From NCBI GenBank assembly GCA_027415345.1, contig DAIBTC010000006.1:1-34526 (forward strand): DNA of 34,526 bases, in the 5' to 3' direction. The translations under genes and the position numbers were made by a program. The stretch comes from Nitrospirota bacterium. Lineage in GTDB: Bacteria; Nitrospirota; Leptospirillia; Leptospirillales; Leptospirillaceae. Below the pieces are notes generated by a model. That model worked only from the letters and a program-made list of their open reading frames with translations, ran no database searches and had not been told where the DNA came from. This document shows, piece by piece, positions 20,660 through 28,835 of the stretch (the stretch's first letter is position 1; the number at the start of each line of letters is the position of its first letter).

Positions 20660-21580
20660 CTAATGGTAGGTGAAGATGGGGTGGTTATCCTCGATGATGA
20701 GAGTCGATTTGTCGAGCTCAGTGCGGAGATGGCGAGGGAGACCAAAAAGCCCCTGGTGGGCGAGCCCGTCATAAAAACGGAGGTTCGTTAACCCCCGTTC
20801 GGTCAGGATCCTGTCCACGACCTCGCGGGTCATGGCAAGGGGATCGACCCCTTTCGAAGCCAGGGTGAATCCCCAGGGAAGTCCGAAGGAGGGAATGTTT
20901 GTCGAGAAACCCCGGACGGTCGGGAAGGCCGTTTTCATGGTCTGGTATACGGCGGAAAAGGCCAGAATGAAAGGCAGCGCCGCCGCGCCTGCCTGGACCG
21001 AAATCGTCCCGCCGGGCGACAAATGTTCGCTTGCGATCTTGTAAAACTCCCGGGTGTAAAGCAGGTAGGCGGGGCCTTCCTCCACCGGTTCTGAAAGATC
21101 GGTGATAATGACGTCGAAAATGTCCTGGGAATCTTCCAGATACTTCCGGGCATCGGTGGCAAGGACAGTCGAGCGCGGATCGTCAAAAGCCCCCTGGTGC
21201 CACTCCGGAAGATGTTCCTTCGAAAGGGAGATGACCTGGTCATCGATGTCCACCATCACGGCCCGTTCAACGGTTGGGTGGCGGAGGGCTTCCCGCAGGG
21301 TGGCCCCTTCTCCGCCGCCTACGATCAGGACGGACCGGGGCGCAGGATGAGCGATCATGGCCGGGTGGACAAGAGCCTCGTGATAAATGAATTCATCGAC
21401 TTGGGTCGACTGCATCTTTTCGTCAAGCGCCAGAGCCTTTCCGTACACATTGGTCCTGAGAATGTCGACCTTCTGGAAGTTGGTCTGGCGCGAAACGATG
21501 ATCCCGTCGATGCCATGCATGTGGCCGAGCGAGGGAGCCGCGTATTCAATATACCACTTGGAGGTTCTCGCTCCGTTCAT
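20660..21580 (-). CDS. speE: Spermidine-synthase-family aminopropyltransferase
   Basis: MNGARTSKWYIEYAAPSLGHMHGI...GGGEGATLREALRHPTVERAVMVDID...ITDLSEPVEEGPAYLLYTREFYKI...GGTISVQAG. The longer N-terminus in the ORF track lies inside speD and is rejected. Confidence 0.93.
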   Translation of the reverse strand: MNGARTSKWYIEYAAPSLGHMHGIDGIIVSRQTNFQKVDILRTNVYGKALALDEKMQSTQVDEFIYHEALVHPAMIAHPAPRSVLIVGGGEGATLREALRHPTVERAVMVDIDDQVISLSKEHLPEWHQGAFDDPRSTVLATDARKYLEDSQDIFDVIITDLSEPVEEGPAYLLYTREFYKIASEHLSPGGTISVQAGAAALPFILAFSAVYQTMKTAFPTVRGFSTNIPSFGLPWGFTLASKGVDPLAMTREVVDRILTERGLTNLRFYDGLAHQGLFGLPRHLRTELDKSTLIIEDNHPIFTYH

Positions 21581-22016
21581 TGGATTCGATTCCTTTCCCC
21601 TGCGTGTCGTCGGTTTCGGGGAGACGGGTGTCCCCCTCGATCTTGTGGGCGATCTTTTCGTTCGATATTCCGATGATGCCCCTCTTGATCTCGTGAATAC
21701 TGGGGTTTTGGGACTTGAAAACCTGGGCGAGATGGATGGCAGCAACCTCCGGCTTGAGCGTCTCTCCGCAGGTGAACACATCGACGGCCGCATAGCGGTA
21801 TTCGGGCCAGGTATGGATGGCCAGATGGGATTCGGCGATGACCACGACACCGCTTACGCCGAAGGGGCTGAAATGGTGGAATTTGTCATCGACGATGGTT
21901 GCATGGGCTTTTTTTGCGGCATCAATCATGGAAGCCCGGACGAAATCAGGATCGGAAAGGGAGTCGGACTGGCAGTCCTTCAGTTCGACAAGAAGATGTG
22001 TTCCCAATGCGTGCAC
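21546..22016 (-). CDS. speD: S-adenosylmethionine decarboxylase proenzyme (GTG start)
   Basis: MHALGTHLLVELKDC...VVVIAESHLAIHTWPEYRYAAVDVFTCGE; cleavage-site ESHLAIHTWPE is characteristic. Confidence 0.95.
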   Translation of the reverse strand: MHALGTHLLVELKDCQSDSLSDPDFVRASMIDAAKKAHATIVDDKFHHFSPFGVSGVVVIAESHLAIHTWPEYRYAAVDVFTCGETLKPEVAAIHLAQVFKSQNPSIHEIKRGIIGISNEKIAHKIEGDTRLPETDDTQGKGIESNERSENLQVVY

Positions 22017-22038
22017 TCGTAACCCCCTGGTTGTGTCG

Positions 22039-22170
22039 TTAGGTCAATCCGAAGCCTTTTGGCCAGACCTGCCAAAGACTCGATTCGGTCAATGCCTTGA
22101 AAACAGGATCCTGATGCTCCGGACGGCGAGTCGGGATTACAGGAACCGGACGATCGATGAGACTGTTCAC
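22039..22170 (-). CDS. Candidate small ORF (43 aa) in the speD leader
   Basis: GTG at 22170 with AAAGGAG 7 nt upstream; encodes MNSLIDRPVPVIPTRRPEHQDPVFKALTESSLWQVWPKGFGLT, with its stop about 20 nt before the speD start. No family recognised. Confidence 0.4.
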   Translation of the reverse strand: MNSLIDRPVPVIPTRRPEHQDPVFKALTESSLWQVWPKGFGLT

Positions 22171-22319
22171 GGTGCAGCTCCTTTGATTCAGGGACGGCCT
22201 GTCGATGGCCCGGGGAAACACGGTCTCCTCCGGGGAGGGATCGACGGGCGAATGCAGGACGATTCCACCCCTTTGAAACATTGTCTGGGCAAAATGGCGT
22301 CCGGTCAACAATCGGTCAG

Positions 22320-22347
22320 AATATACACGGTTTTTCGGGGATTGCAA
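22320..22347 (-). promoter_or_regulatory. Candidate sigma70 promoter for the speD operon
   Basis: On the minus strand: TTGCAA-N16-TATATT, about 300 nt upstream of the speD start. Confidence 0.6.
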
Positions 22348-22400
22348 GAATTTTTTTTTATCTTATTTCGAAGGGGGTTATGCGGCGCGAGAGGGCCTGG

Positions 22401-22434
22401 ACGGGCCGGAGATTCCCTGGACTCTCCGGCCCGT
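22401..22434 (-). terminator. Strong 3' hairpin downstream of the orphan secreted-protein gene (possible terminator, no U-tract)
   Basis: ACGGGCCGGAGA-TTCCCTGGAC-TCTCCGGCCCGT: 12-bp perfect stem, 18 nt beyond the stop codon at 22453. Confidence 0.5.
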
Positions 22435-22452
22435 GTCGGACAGGGTGGGGAA

Positions 22453-23109
22453 TCAGGGGCGCTTCACAGCCCAGGAAACCACAGGTTGGGTATTGATCTG
22501 CCGCGTAAAATCGTTGATGAAGTCGGCAAAGGGAATGATCGCCACCTGGCGGGTCTTGCGGACGAGAACCTTCACATAGAGGGACTTGTCATCCCGGACG
22601 TAATGGCCGATGCCGTCGAAGCGGACATAGTTCCCCTTGAACAGGCTGTTCGAAAGCAGGAGCACGAAGACACCCCGGTCGAAGGCTCCATGTTTCACCA
22701 GACGTCCCTGGCTGTCGTAGGCCTTGACAACGATGGCGTCGAGGAGGTTGGGTTCACCCCGGGGGTGCCAGAAGCGGACGGTGATTTCCTGGATCCCCCG
22801 AAATGTCGGGGTGTCAGGGACGACCACCTTCCGACCCTTGGAATCCATAAAGGGCTTGGTCCGGGTGACATCCATCCAGAAATGGTTGTAGTGAAGGCGC
22901 GAGGATTGTCCAAGCTCGAGGTCCAGGGTTTTCTCACGGGATCCGTTCTGGGTTACATAAAGGACCTTTGTCTTGGTCGTCTTGGCCCAGGCCAGGCCGG
23001 CTGAGGTTGGGGCCATGACAGCGGCAGCCACCAGAAGGCTGCTGGCCGCCATCCCGGGTACAAGGAGGCTCCGGGTGATCATGGACAAGGTGCGAAGGGG
23101 GTTTTTCAT
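22453..23109 (-). CDS. Hypothetical secreted protein
   Basis: Signal peptide with AWA cleavage-like site (MKNPLRTLSMITRSLLVPGMAASSLLVAAAVMAPTSAGLAWA), AAGGAG SD, own promoter and 3' hairpin. No family recognised. Confidence 0.8.
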   Translation of the reverse strand: MKNPLRTLSMITRSLLVPGMAASSLLVAAAVMAPTSAGLAWAKTTKTKVLYVTQNGSREKTLDLELGQSSRLHYNHFWMDVTRTKPFMDSKGRKVVVPDTPTFRGIQEITVRFWHPRGEPNLLDAIVVKAYDSQGRLVKHGAFDRGVFVLLLSNSLFKGNYVRFDGIGHYVRDDKSLYVKVLVRKTRQVAIIPFADFINDFTRQINTQPVVSWAVKRP

Positions 23110-23211
23110 GCTGTGGCGCTCCTTATTCTTGACGCGGCAGGTCCGTTCCCGGTCGCTTGCGGAGAAGGGAAGGGGGACCGACCTTCCGGCTTTACGGATT
23201 CTGTCGAAGGA

Positions 23212-23239
23212 ATTATACTGAAAGACGGGATTTTTTCAA
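23212..23239 (-). promoter_or_regulatory. Strong sigma70-type promoter for the hypothetical secreted-protein gene
   Basis: Minus strand TTGAAA-N16-TATAAT about 100 nt upstream of its ATG. Confidence 0.7.
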
Positions 23240-23267
23240 GAAAAGGAAAGAAGGTGTCCGGATCTGC

Positions 23268-23286
23268 CATCGGGGTTTCCCCGATG
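23268..23286. repeat. Inverted repeat in the divergent intergenic region
   Basis: CATCGGGG-TTT-CCCCGATG, perfect 8-bp arms. Confidence 0.6.
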
Positions 23287-23350
23287 TGGAGAGGGACAAT
23301 CTGGAAGGATTTCCGGAAAACTAATGATCTTACGCTAGGACCCATGACCG

Positions 23351-24064
23351 ATGTCTGTGACCCAGTTTGTTCCATTCCCGGGAATCCGGCCCAATCTTGT
23401 GGAGATTTCCGGTGTGTGGGTCGATCCGAAGTTCTGGACGACCACCTACACCTGTGATGTCGTGCTCCAGAAGTGTCACTCCACCTGCTGTTACCGCTCG
23501 AATATCCTGGCTCCCGGCGAACGGAGCCGGATCGAGGGCCATATTGAGGGCATCCTGCCCTACATGGATCCTGCACGGAGGGATCTCTACCGGTCACGGG
23601 GGACCTTTGAGGCCGACTGCACCGAACAGTGTCCCGGCGGGTGCGAGCTCGATGTGGACGAAGTGAATGCCATGGCCCGCATGTTTCCCCTGGAGGCCGA
23701 TTACCGCTGCAACCTCATCGTCCGGGGAGAGGACCACGATTCCTGCATCTTCCTGGCTCACGGCCCGGACGGGGAAGAGCGATGCTCCATTCACGCCTAC
23801 GCCCTGGACGAAGGGCTCTCCTGGATGGCGCTCAAGCCTGCGGACTGCGTCCAGTATCCCCTGGCCATCTATCAGGAGGGGGGTCGGACAATCCTGGGAG
23901 TCCAGACGACCCCTTTCCTTTCGCATCTGCCCTGTCATGAAAGCAATCTCGGGCCTCTCATGTATGAGTCGATGGCGGGAACGATCCGCTTCTTTCTGGG
24001 GGATGCCTTTTACGAAGACCTAGACCGACATGTCCGGTCACTGGGATCTTCAGCCCGGGCATGA
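23351..24064 (+). CDS. Cysteine-rich uncharacterised protein (DUF3109 / YkgJ-like cysteine cluster)
   Basis: 12 Cys including TCDVVLQKCHSTCCYRS, DCTEQCPGGCELD, YRCNL, SCIFL, RCSIHAYA, DCVQYPL; resembles Zn/Fe-S-type cysteine-cluster families. Confidence 0.7.
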   Translation: MSVTQFVPFPGIRPNLVEISGVWVDPKFWTTTYTCDVVLQKCHSTCCYRSNILAPGERSRIEGHIEGILPYMDPARRDLYRSRGTFEADCTEQCPGGCELDVDEVNAMARMFPLEADYRCNLIVRGEDHDSCIFLAHGPDGEERCSIHAYALDEGLSWMALKPADCVQYPLAIYQEGGRTILGVQTTPFLSHLPCHESNLGPLMYESMAGTIRFFLGDAFYEDLDRHVRSLGSSARA

Positions 24065-24070
24065 GGCCCA

Positions 24071-24535
24071 TTGGGTAACGCTCCCTCGCTCTGGAAATGG
24101 ATCTATACGACCGGGGGCGTGGGACTCATCCCCGGGGCTCCCGGCACCTACGCGAGCTTGGCGTGCGCTGTCCTCTGGTTTGTCTTGCCCCCCGTATCCC
24201 CCTGGGGGCTTTTGGCCTTTCTCCTCCCCCTCGGGATTCTGGGAACTGTCGCTTCCGGGCGGGCTATCCGGGAGACCGGTCTTTCTGACCCGTCCTGTGT
24301 GGTGATCGATGAATGGCTCGGGCAGGGAATAACACTTTTGGCAGCTCCCCACACACTTGCGGGATGCGGCTTGGCTTTTGTCTTTTTTCGGGTCTTTGAT
24401 ATTCTGAAACCTCCGCCTGTCCGCTGGCTCGAAAGGGCTCCAGGAGGTTTCGGCGTGATGCTGGATGATGTGGGAGCAGGCCTTTTGGCCGCGGCTCTCC
24501 TCCATGCCGGTTATTCCATTTTTTCCGGCCGGTAG
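24071..24535 (+). CDS. pgpA: Phosphatidylglycerophosphatase A (TTG start assumed)
   Basis: [73 protein letters not shown]. Confidence 0.93.
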   Translation: MGNAPSLWKWIYTTGGVGLIPGAPGTYASLACAVLWFVLPPVSPWGLLAFLLPLGILGTVASGRAIRETGLSDPSCVVIDEWLGQGITLLAAPHTLAGCGLAFVFFRVFDILKPPPVRWLERAPGGFGVMLDDVGAGLLAAALLHAGYSIFSGR

Positions 24536-24569
24536 CTATCGGCCACACTTTCACCCAAGGGAGAGTCCA

Positions 24570-25643
24570 TTGACTGACAAGGATGCAAGCAAGCAGCGTT
24601 CCCTCGACCTGGCCCTGTCGCAGATCGAAAAACAGTTCGGCAAGGGATCGATCATGCGGATGGGAAAGGATGCCCCCATCGTCGAGACCCCTGTCATCTC
24701 CTCCGGTTCCCTGTCACTCGACATCGCCCTGGGAATCGGCGGCTATCCGAAGGGGCGCATCATCGAGATCTATGGACCCGAGTCCTCGGGAAAGACAACT
24801 CTGGCTCTCCATGCCATCAGCGAGGTCCACAAGAAAAACGGCATGGCCGCCTTCATCGATGCCGAACATGCCCTGGATCTCGCCTACGCCAGAAAGCTTG
24901 GGGTCCGGACGGAAGATCTCCTCATCGCCCAGCCCGACTCGGGGGAGCAGGCGCTTGAAATTGCCGAGACGCTGGTCCGTTCAGGGAGCCTCGACCTGAT
25001 CGTGATCGACTCCGTCGCGGCCCTGGTTCCCAAGGCCGAGCTCGAGGGCGACATGGGGGATTCCCATATGGGCCTCCAGGCCCGTCTCATGAGCCAGGCC
25101 CTGCGGAAGCTGACCTCATCCATTTCCAAGTCTTCCACCGTGGTTATCTTCATCAACCAGATCCGCATGAAGATCGGGGTCATGTTCGGCAACCCCGAGA
25201 CGACGACGGGGGGCAATGCCCTCAAGTTCTATGCCTCCCAGCGTCTGGACATCCGCCGGATCGAGTCGATCAAGGAGGGCGACCACGTCCTGGGAAACCG
25301 GGTCCGGGTCAAGGTCGTCAAGAACAAGATGGCCCCTCCCTTCCGCCAGGCGGAATTCGACATCTCCTTTAATGAAGGGGTCTCCGTTGCCGGGGAGCTG
25401 ATCGATCTTGGCGTCGAATACGGCCTCCTTGAGAAAAGCGGTTCCTGGTATTCCTGGGGTTCGGAAAAGATCGGCCAGGGGAAGGAAAGCGTCAAGGCCC
25501 ACCTGAAGTCCCATCCCGAATTGCTGAAGACCCTCGACACCGCGATTCGAGAAAAGGCAGGAGTCCCTTCCCGGCCCGCTCCCGCCTCTTCGGAACCGGC
25601 AGGAGTTGCGCCTGCCAAGTCCAACAAGCGGGGAGGCGAGTAG
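24570..25643 (+). CDS. recA: Recombinase RecA (TTG start)
   Basis: [89 protein letters not shown] before the TTG at 24570. Confidence 0.98.
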   Translation: MTDKDASKQRSLDLALSQIEKQFGKGSIMRMGKDAPIVETPVISSGSLSLDIALGIGGYPKGRIIEIYGPESSGKTTLALHAISEVHKKNGMAAFIDAEHALDLAYARKLGVRTEDLLIAQPDSGEQALEIAETLVRSGSLDLIVIDSVAALVPKAELEGDMGDSHMGLQARLMSQALRKLTSSISKSSTVVIFINQIRMKIGVMFGNPETTTGGNALKFYASQRLDIRRIESIKEGDHVLGNRVRVKVVKNKMAPPFRQAEFDISFNEGVSVAGELIDLGVEYGLLEKSGSWYSWGSEKIGQGKESVKAHLKSHPELLKTLDTAIREKAGVPSRPAPASSEPAGVAPAKSNKRGGE

Positions 25644-25647
25644 GCTC

Positions 25648-28299
25648 ATGGATTCCCTGCGCATTCGGGATACCTTCTTTTCCTACTTCGAAGGGGTCGC
25701 TCACCGGAGGGTTCCTTCCGCCTCCCTGATCCCTTCAGGGGATGCCACTCTTCTCTTTACGAATGCCGGGATGGTCCCCTTCAAAGACGCCTTCCTGGGT
25801 TCCGAGGCTCCCCCGTCGTCCCGGTGCGTCTCCATCCAGCGGTGTGTCCGGGCCGGGGGCAAGCATAACGACCTCGACCGGGTCGGATTCACGCGCCGTC
25901 ACCACACATTCTTCGAAATGATGGGAAACTTTTCCTTCGGAGACTATTTCAAGAAAGAGGCGATCAGTTTCGCCTGGGAGTTTCTGACAAAACGGGTTGG
26001 CCTTTCCCCGGAGGTCCTCTGGGTTACGGTCTATACAGAGGACGACGAGGCGGAGGCCCTCTGGAAAAGCGTGACGTCCATCCACCCATCACGGATCGTC
26101 CGCCTAGGCGAGAAAGACAACTTCTGGCAGATGGGAAATACCGGCCCCTGCGGTCCCTGCTCGGAAATCCTGGTTGACCAGGGCCCCGCCTTTTCCTGCG
26201 GTCGTCCCACATGTGCCGTGGGATGCGATTGTGACCGTTATCTCGAAATCTGGAATCTCGTCTTCATGCAATACGACCGCAACGAGGCCGGGATCCTCCT
26301 GCCACTTCCCCGTCCTTCCATTGATACCGGGATGGGCCTCGAGCGTCTTTCTTCGGTCCTCCAGGGAGTGGAAAGCAACTTCGAGACCGATCTCTTCATG
26401 CCTCTAATGGAAAAGATCGGATCCCTGTCCCGCACACCCTATGGAAAAGGAAAAGGGGAAAAAGACTTTGCCTACCGTGTCATTGCCGACCACATCCGGG
26501 CCAGCTATTTTCTGATCTGGGAGGGGCTCGTTCCCTCAAATGAAGGCCGGGGATACGTCCTGCGCCGGTTCATCCGCCGTGCCGTCCAGTTCGGTCTTGA
26601 TCTCGCCCTGCCGAACCCCTTCCTGCCGGCATTGGGCGAAAAGTTTGTTGAAATGATGCGGGGACCCTATCCTGAGCTTTTGGGAGGGCGGGATCGTGTC
26701 GCCGCTATCCTCGCGGAGGAAGAGGAACGCTTTATCCGGACGCTTGAATACGGACTTCCCCTGGTTCGGGAGGCGATGGCGGAGTCGCGCCGTCGGGGAT
26801 CAATGACCCTTTCGGGGGAGTCCCTCTTCTGGCTCTATGATACCCACGGAATTCCTGTCGATGTCGTCTTGGACTGGGTTCGCCCGGAAGGCTTCAGCCT
26901 CGACCTCGAGGGTTTCGAGGCCCGGATGGGGGAACAGAAGGAACAAGGTCGCCGCTCCTGGGTCGGACAGAAATCCTCCTTTCCCGTTTCGGCATCCCTT
27001 CTCACAAGGCCCGTCACCTTTGTCGGGTATGACCGGCTCGACGCCGAAGGTGAGATCCTGGTCCTTGTTCATGGCGCAAACTCTGTCGAGAAGGTGTCGG
27101 AGGGGGAGGAGGTCGAGGTGGTATCCGGCGTGAGCCCATTTTATCCGGAAGGAGGAGGGCAGGTCGGGGACCGGGGAGTGATCACGGGTCCCACCGGCGA
27201 GATTTCGGTGGAGTCGGTCTATCGCCCCTACCCGGGATGGATTTCTCATCGGGGTCGTGTCCGGACGGGAACCCTGTCCATTGGAGAGCCCGTTCGCCTG
27301 TCCGTAGACCCGTCCTGGCGGCGCGGGGCCCGGATCCACCACACAGCTACCCATCTTTTGCATGCCGCCCTCCGGAAGGTTCTGGGAGACCATGTCCGCC
27401 AGGCCGGATCCCTCGTTCTCCCCGACCGTCTCCGATTCGACTTTACCCACGGGGAGCCACTGACCCCCCTGCAGATCGAAAGGATCGAGACGCTGGTCAA
27501 CGACTGGATCGCCACAGGTGAAGCGGTCAGGATCTCTGAAAAAAGCCGCCAGGAAGCCCTGGCGGGAGGCGCCCTGGCCTTTTTCGGAGAGAAGTACGGG
27601 GACCGGGTCCGTGTGGTCGAGGTTCCCGGTATGTCGGTGGAGCTTTGCGGCGGCACTCATGTTCGGGAACTTTCCGAGATCGGTCTTCTCTACGTGCTCT
27701 CCGAGTCCGGAGTGGCTGCCGGAACACGCCGGATCGAAGCTCTGGCCGGAAGCGCCGCCTATGGGCAGGGGAAAAAATGGCGCGAAGAGCTCTCCGCCAT
27801 CAGAGGCTTCCTTCGGGCTCCGGGCGGACGGATCCTCGACCGTCTCGAATCCGACGAGAAGGCTCGGGAGACTCTTGAACAGGAGCTTCGGGCCACGAAG
27901 TCGCATCTCTTCGAGGTTGAGACCGCCGGCATGCTGGGAGAAAGCTTCCAGGCGGGTGATATCCGGATTCTTGTGGCGGCGGTGGACTGCCGTGACGGGC
28001 GGGATCTCCGGCTCAGGATGGACATTCTGAAGTCGCGCATCCCTTCAGGCATCATCATCCTTGCAGGACGGACCGAAGGCCAGGTTCTGCTTTTGGGATG
28101 GGCCTCCCAGGATCTTGAAAAGCGCTTTCCCGTCAATTCCTGGATCCGGAAAATGGCCGCAGCCCTGGGAGGTAAGGGGGGAGGACGTCCCACATGGGCC
28201 GAAGGGGGCGGCGTTCCTCCTTCGTCCTGGCCGGTCTTTCTCGATACGGTGCGGGCCGAGATCCGCGAGGAAGCCATGAGAACCCTGGTCGGGTCCTGA
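25648..28299 (+). CDS. alaS: Alanyl-tRNA synthetase
   Basis: IRDTFFSYFEGVAHRRVPSASLIP...LLFTNAGMVPFKDAFLG...RHHTFFEMMGNFSFGDYFK; C-terminal HTATHLLHAALR and CGGTHV motifs. Confidence 0.97.
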   Translation: MDSLRIRDTFFSYFEGVAHRRVPSASLIPSGDATLLFTNAGMVPFKDAFLGSEAPPSSRCVSIQRCVRAGGKHNDLDRVGFTRRHHTFFEMMGNFSFGDYFKKEAISFAWEFLTKRVGLSPEVLWVTVYTEDDEAEALWKSVTSIHPSRIVRLGEKDNFWQMGNTGPCGPCSEILVDQGPAFSCGRPTCAVGCDCDRYLEIWNLVFMQYDRNEAGILLPLPRPSIDTGMGLERLSSVLQGVESNFETDLFMPLMEKIGSLSRTPYGKGKGEKDFAYRVIADHIRASYFLIWEGLVPSNEGRGYVLRRFIRRAVQFGLDLALPNPFLPALGEKFVEMMRGPYPELLGGRDRVAAILAEEEERFIRTLEYGLPLVREAMAESRRRGSMTLSGESLFWLYDTHGIPVDVVLDWVRPEGFSLDLEGFEARMGEQKEQGRRSWVGQKSSFPVSASLLTRPVTFVGYDRLDAEGEILVLVHGANSVEKVSEGEEVEVVSGVSPFYPEGGGQVGDRGVITGPTGEISVESVYRPYPGWISHRGRVRTGTLSIGEPVRLSVDPSWRRGARIHHTATHLLHAALRKVLGDHVRQAGSLVLPDRLRFDFTHGEPLTPLQIERIETLVNDWIATGEAVRISEKSRQEALAGGALAFFGEKYGDRVRVVEVPGMSVELCGGTHVRELSEIGLLYVLSESGVAAGTRRIEALAGSAAYGQGKKWREELSAIRGFLRAPGGRILDRLESDEKARETLEQELRATKSHLFEVETAGMLGESFQAGDIRILVAAVDCRDGRDLRLRMDILKSRIPSGIIILAGRTEGQVLLLGWASQDLEKRFPVNSWIRKMAAALGGKGGGRPTWAEGGGVPPSSWPVFLDTVRAEIREEAMRTLVGS

Positions 28300-28310
28300 C
28301 GGTGGATCAT

Positions 28311-28835
28311 ATGACAATGTTCCCCGGGGTGCTTATGGGGGTTGACTGGGGCGGCCGGCGCATCGGCCTTGCCCTCTCCGATCCCACCCGGAGCCTGGCC
28401 CGCCCCCTGGGTATTCTTGCCAGAAAGGGGGAGGAGCTGCTTTTGGTCCCCCCGGACGAGGAGGTCCTGATAAAATTGGCAACTCTTGTTTGCGAAAATG
28501 ACGTTTCCGGCCTGGTCTTCGGTGTTCCGTTCTACCATCTGAGCGGGGACCCGAATCCCCGGGCTCCCCTCTATCTCGAGACGGGCCGGAGCCTCGGCGT
28601 ACGTCTATCACTTCCGGTCTTTTTCCATGACGAGGGGCAGACCTCGGCCCGGGCCCGGGAGCTCAAATCCCGAAGAAAACGTTCTCGTGGAAGGAAGGAG
28701 TTTTGCGACGACATCGCGGCAGTCCTTCTTCTCCAGGGGTTTCTTGACGAGGGGGCAGCGGGACTCAAGGAGATCTCCCCTCCCGGATTGAATTCTCCCG
28801 TTGCCTCGATGAAAGAAAAGGCCCAGGGCCGGTGA
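28311..28835 (+). CDS. yqgF: YqgF/RuvX-family Holliday-junction-resolvase-like / pre-16S rRNA nuclease
   Basis: LMGVDWGGRRIGLALSDPTRSLARPLGIL; VFGVPFYHLSGDPN; FFHDEGQTSARARE; DDIAAVLLLQGFLD. Confidence 0.9.
   Translation: MTMFPGVLMGVDWGGRRIGLALSDPTRSLARPLGILARKGEELLLVPPDEEVLIKLATLVCENDVSGLVFGVPFYHLSGDPNPRAPLYLETGRSLGVRLSLPVFFHDEGQTSARARELKSRRKRSRGRKEFCDDIAAVLLLQGFLDEGAAGLKEISPPGLNSPVASMKEKAQGR

Noticed and set aside
21581-21850. N-terminal extension of the speE ORF
   Set aside because: Lies within speD in another frame, and spermidine-synthase similarity starts at MNGARTSKWYIEYAAP.
22171-22347. Upstream part of the 102-aa minus ORF (22039..22347)
   Set aside because: Its first ATG falls inside the predicted promoter; only the SD-preceded GTG at 22170 is considered as a small ORF.
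24465-24569. N-terminal extension of the recA ORF
   Set aside because: Overlaps the pgpA 3' end; RecA similarity and SD support the TTG start at 24570.
26800-27906. 368-aa minus-strand ORF opposite alaS
   Set aside because: Antisense shadow within alaS.
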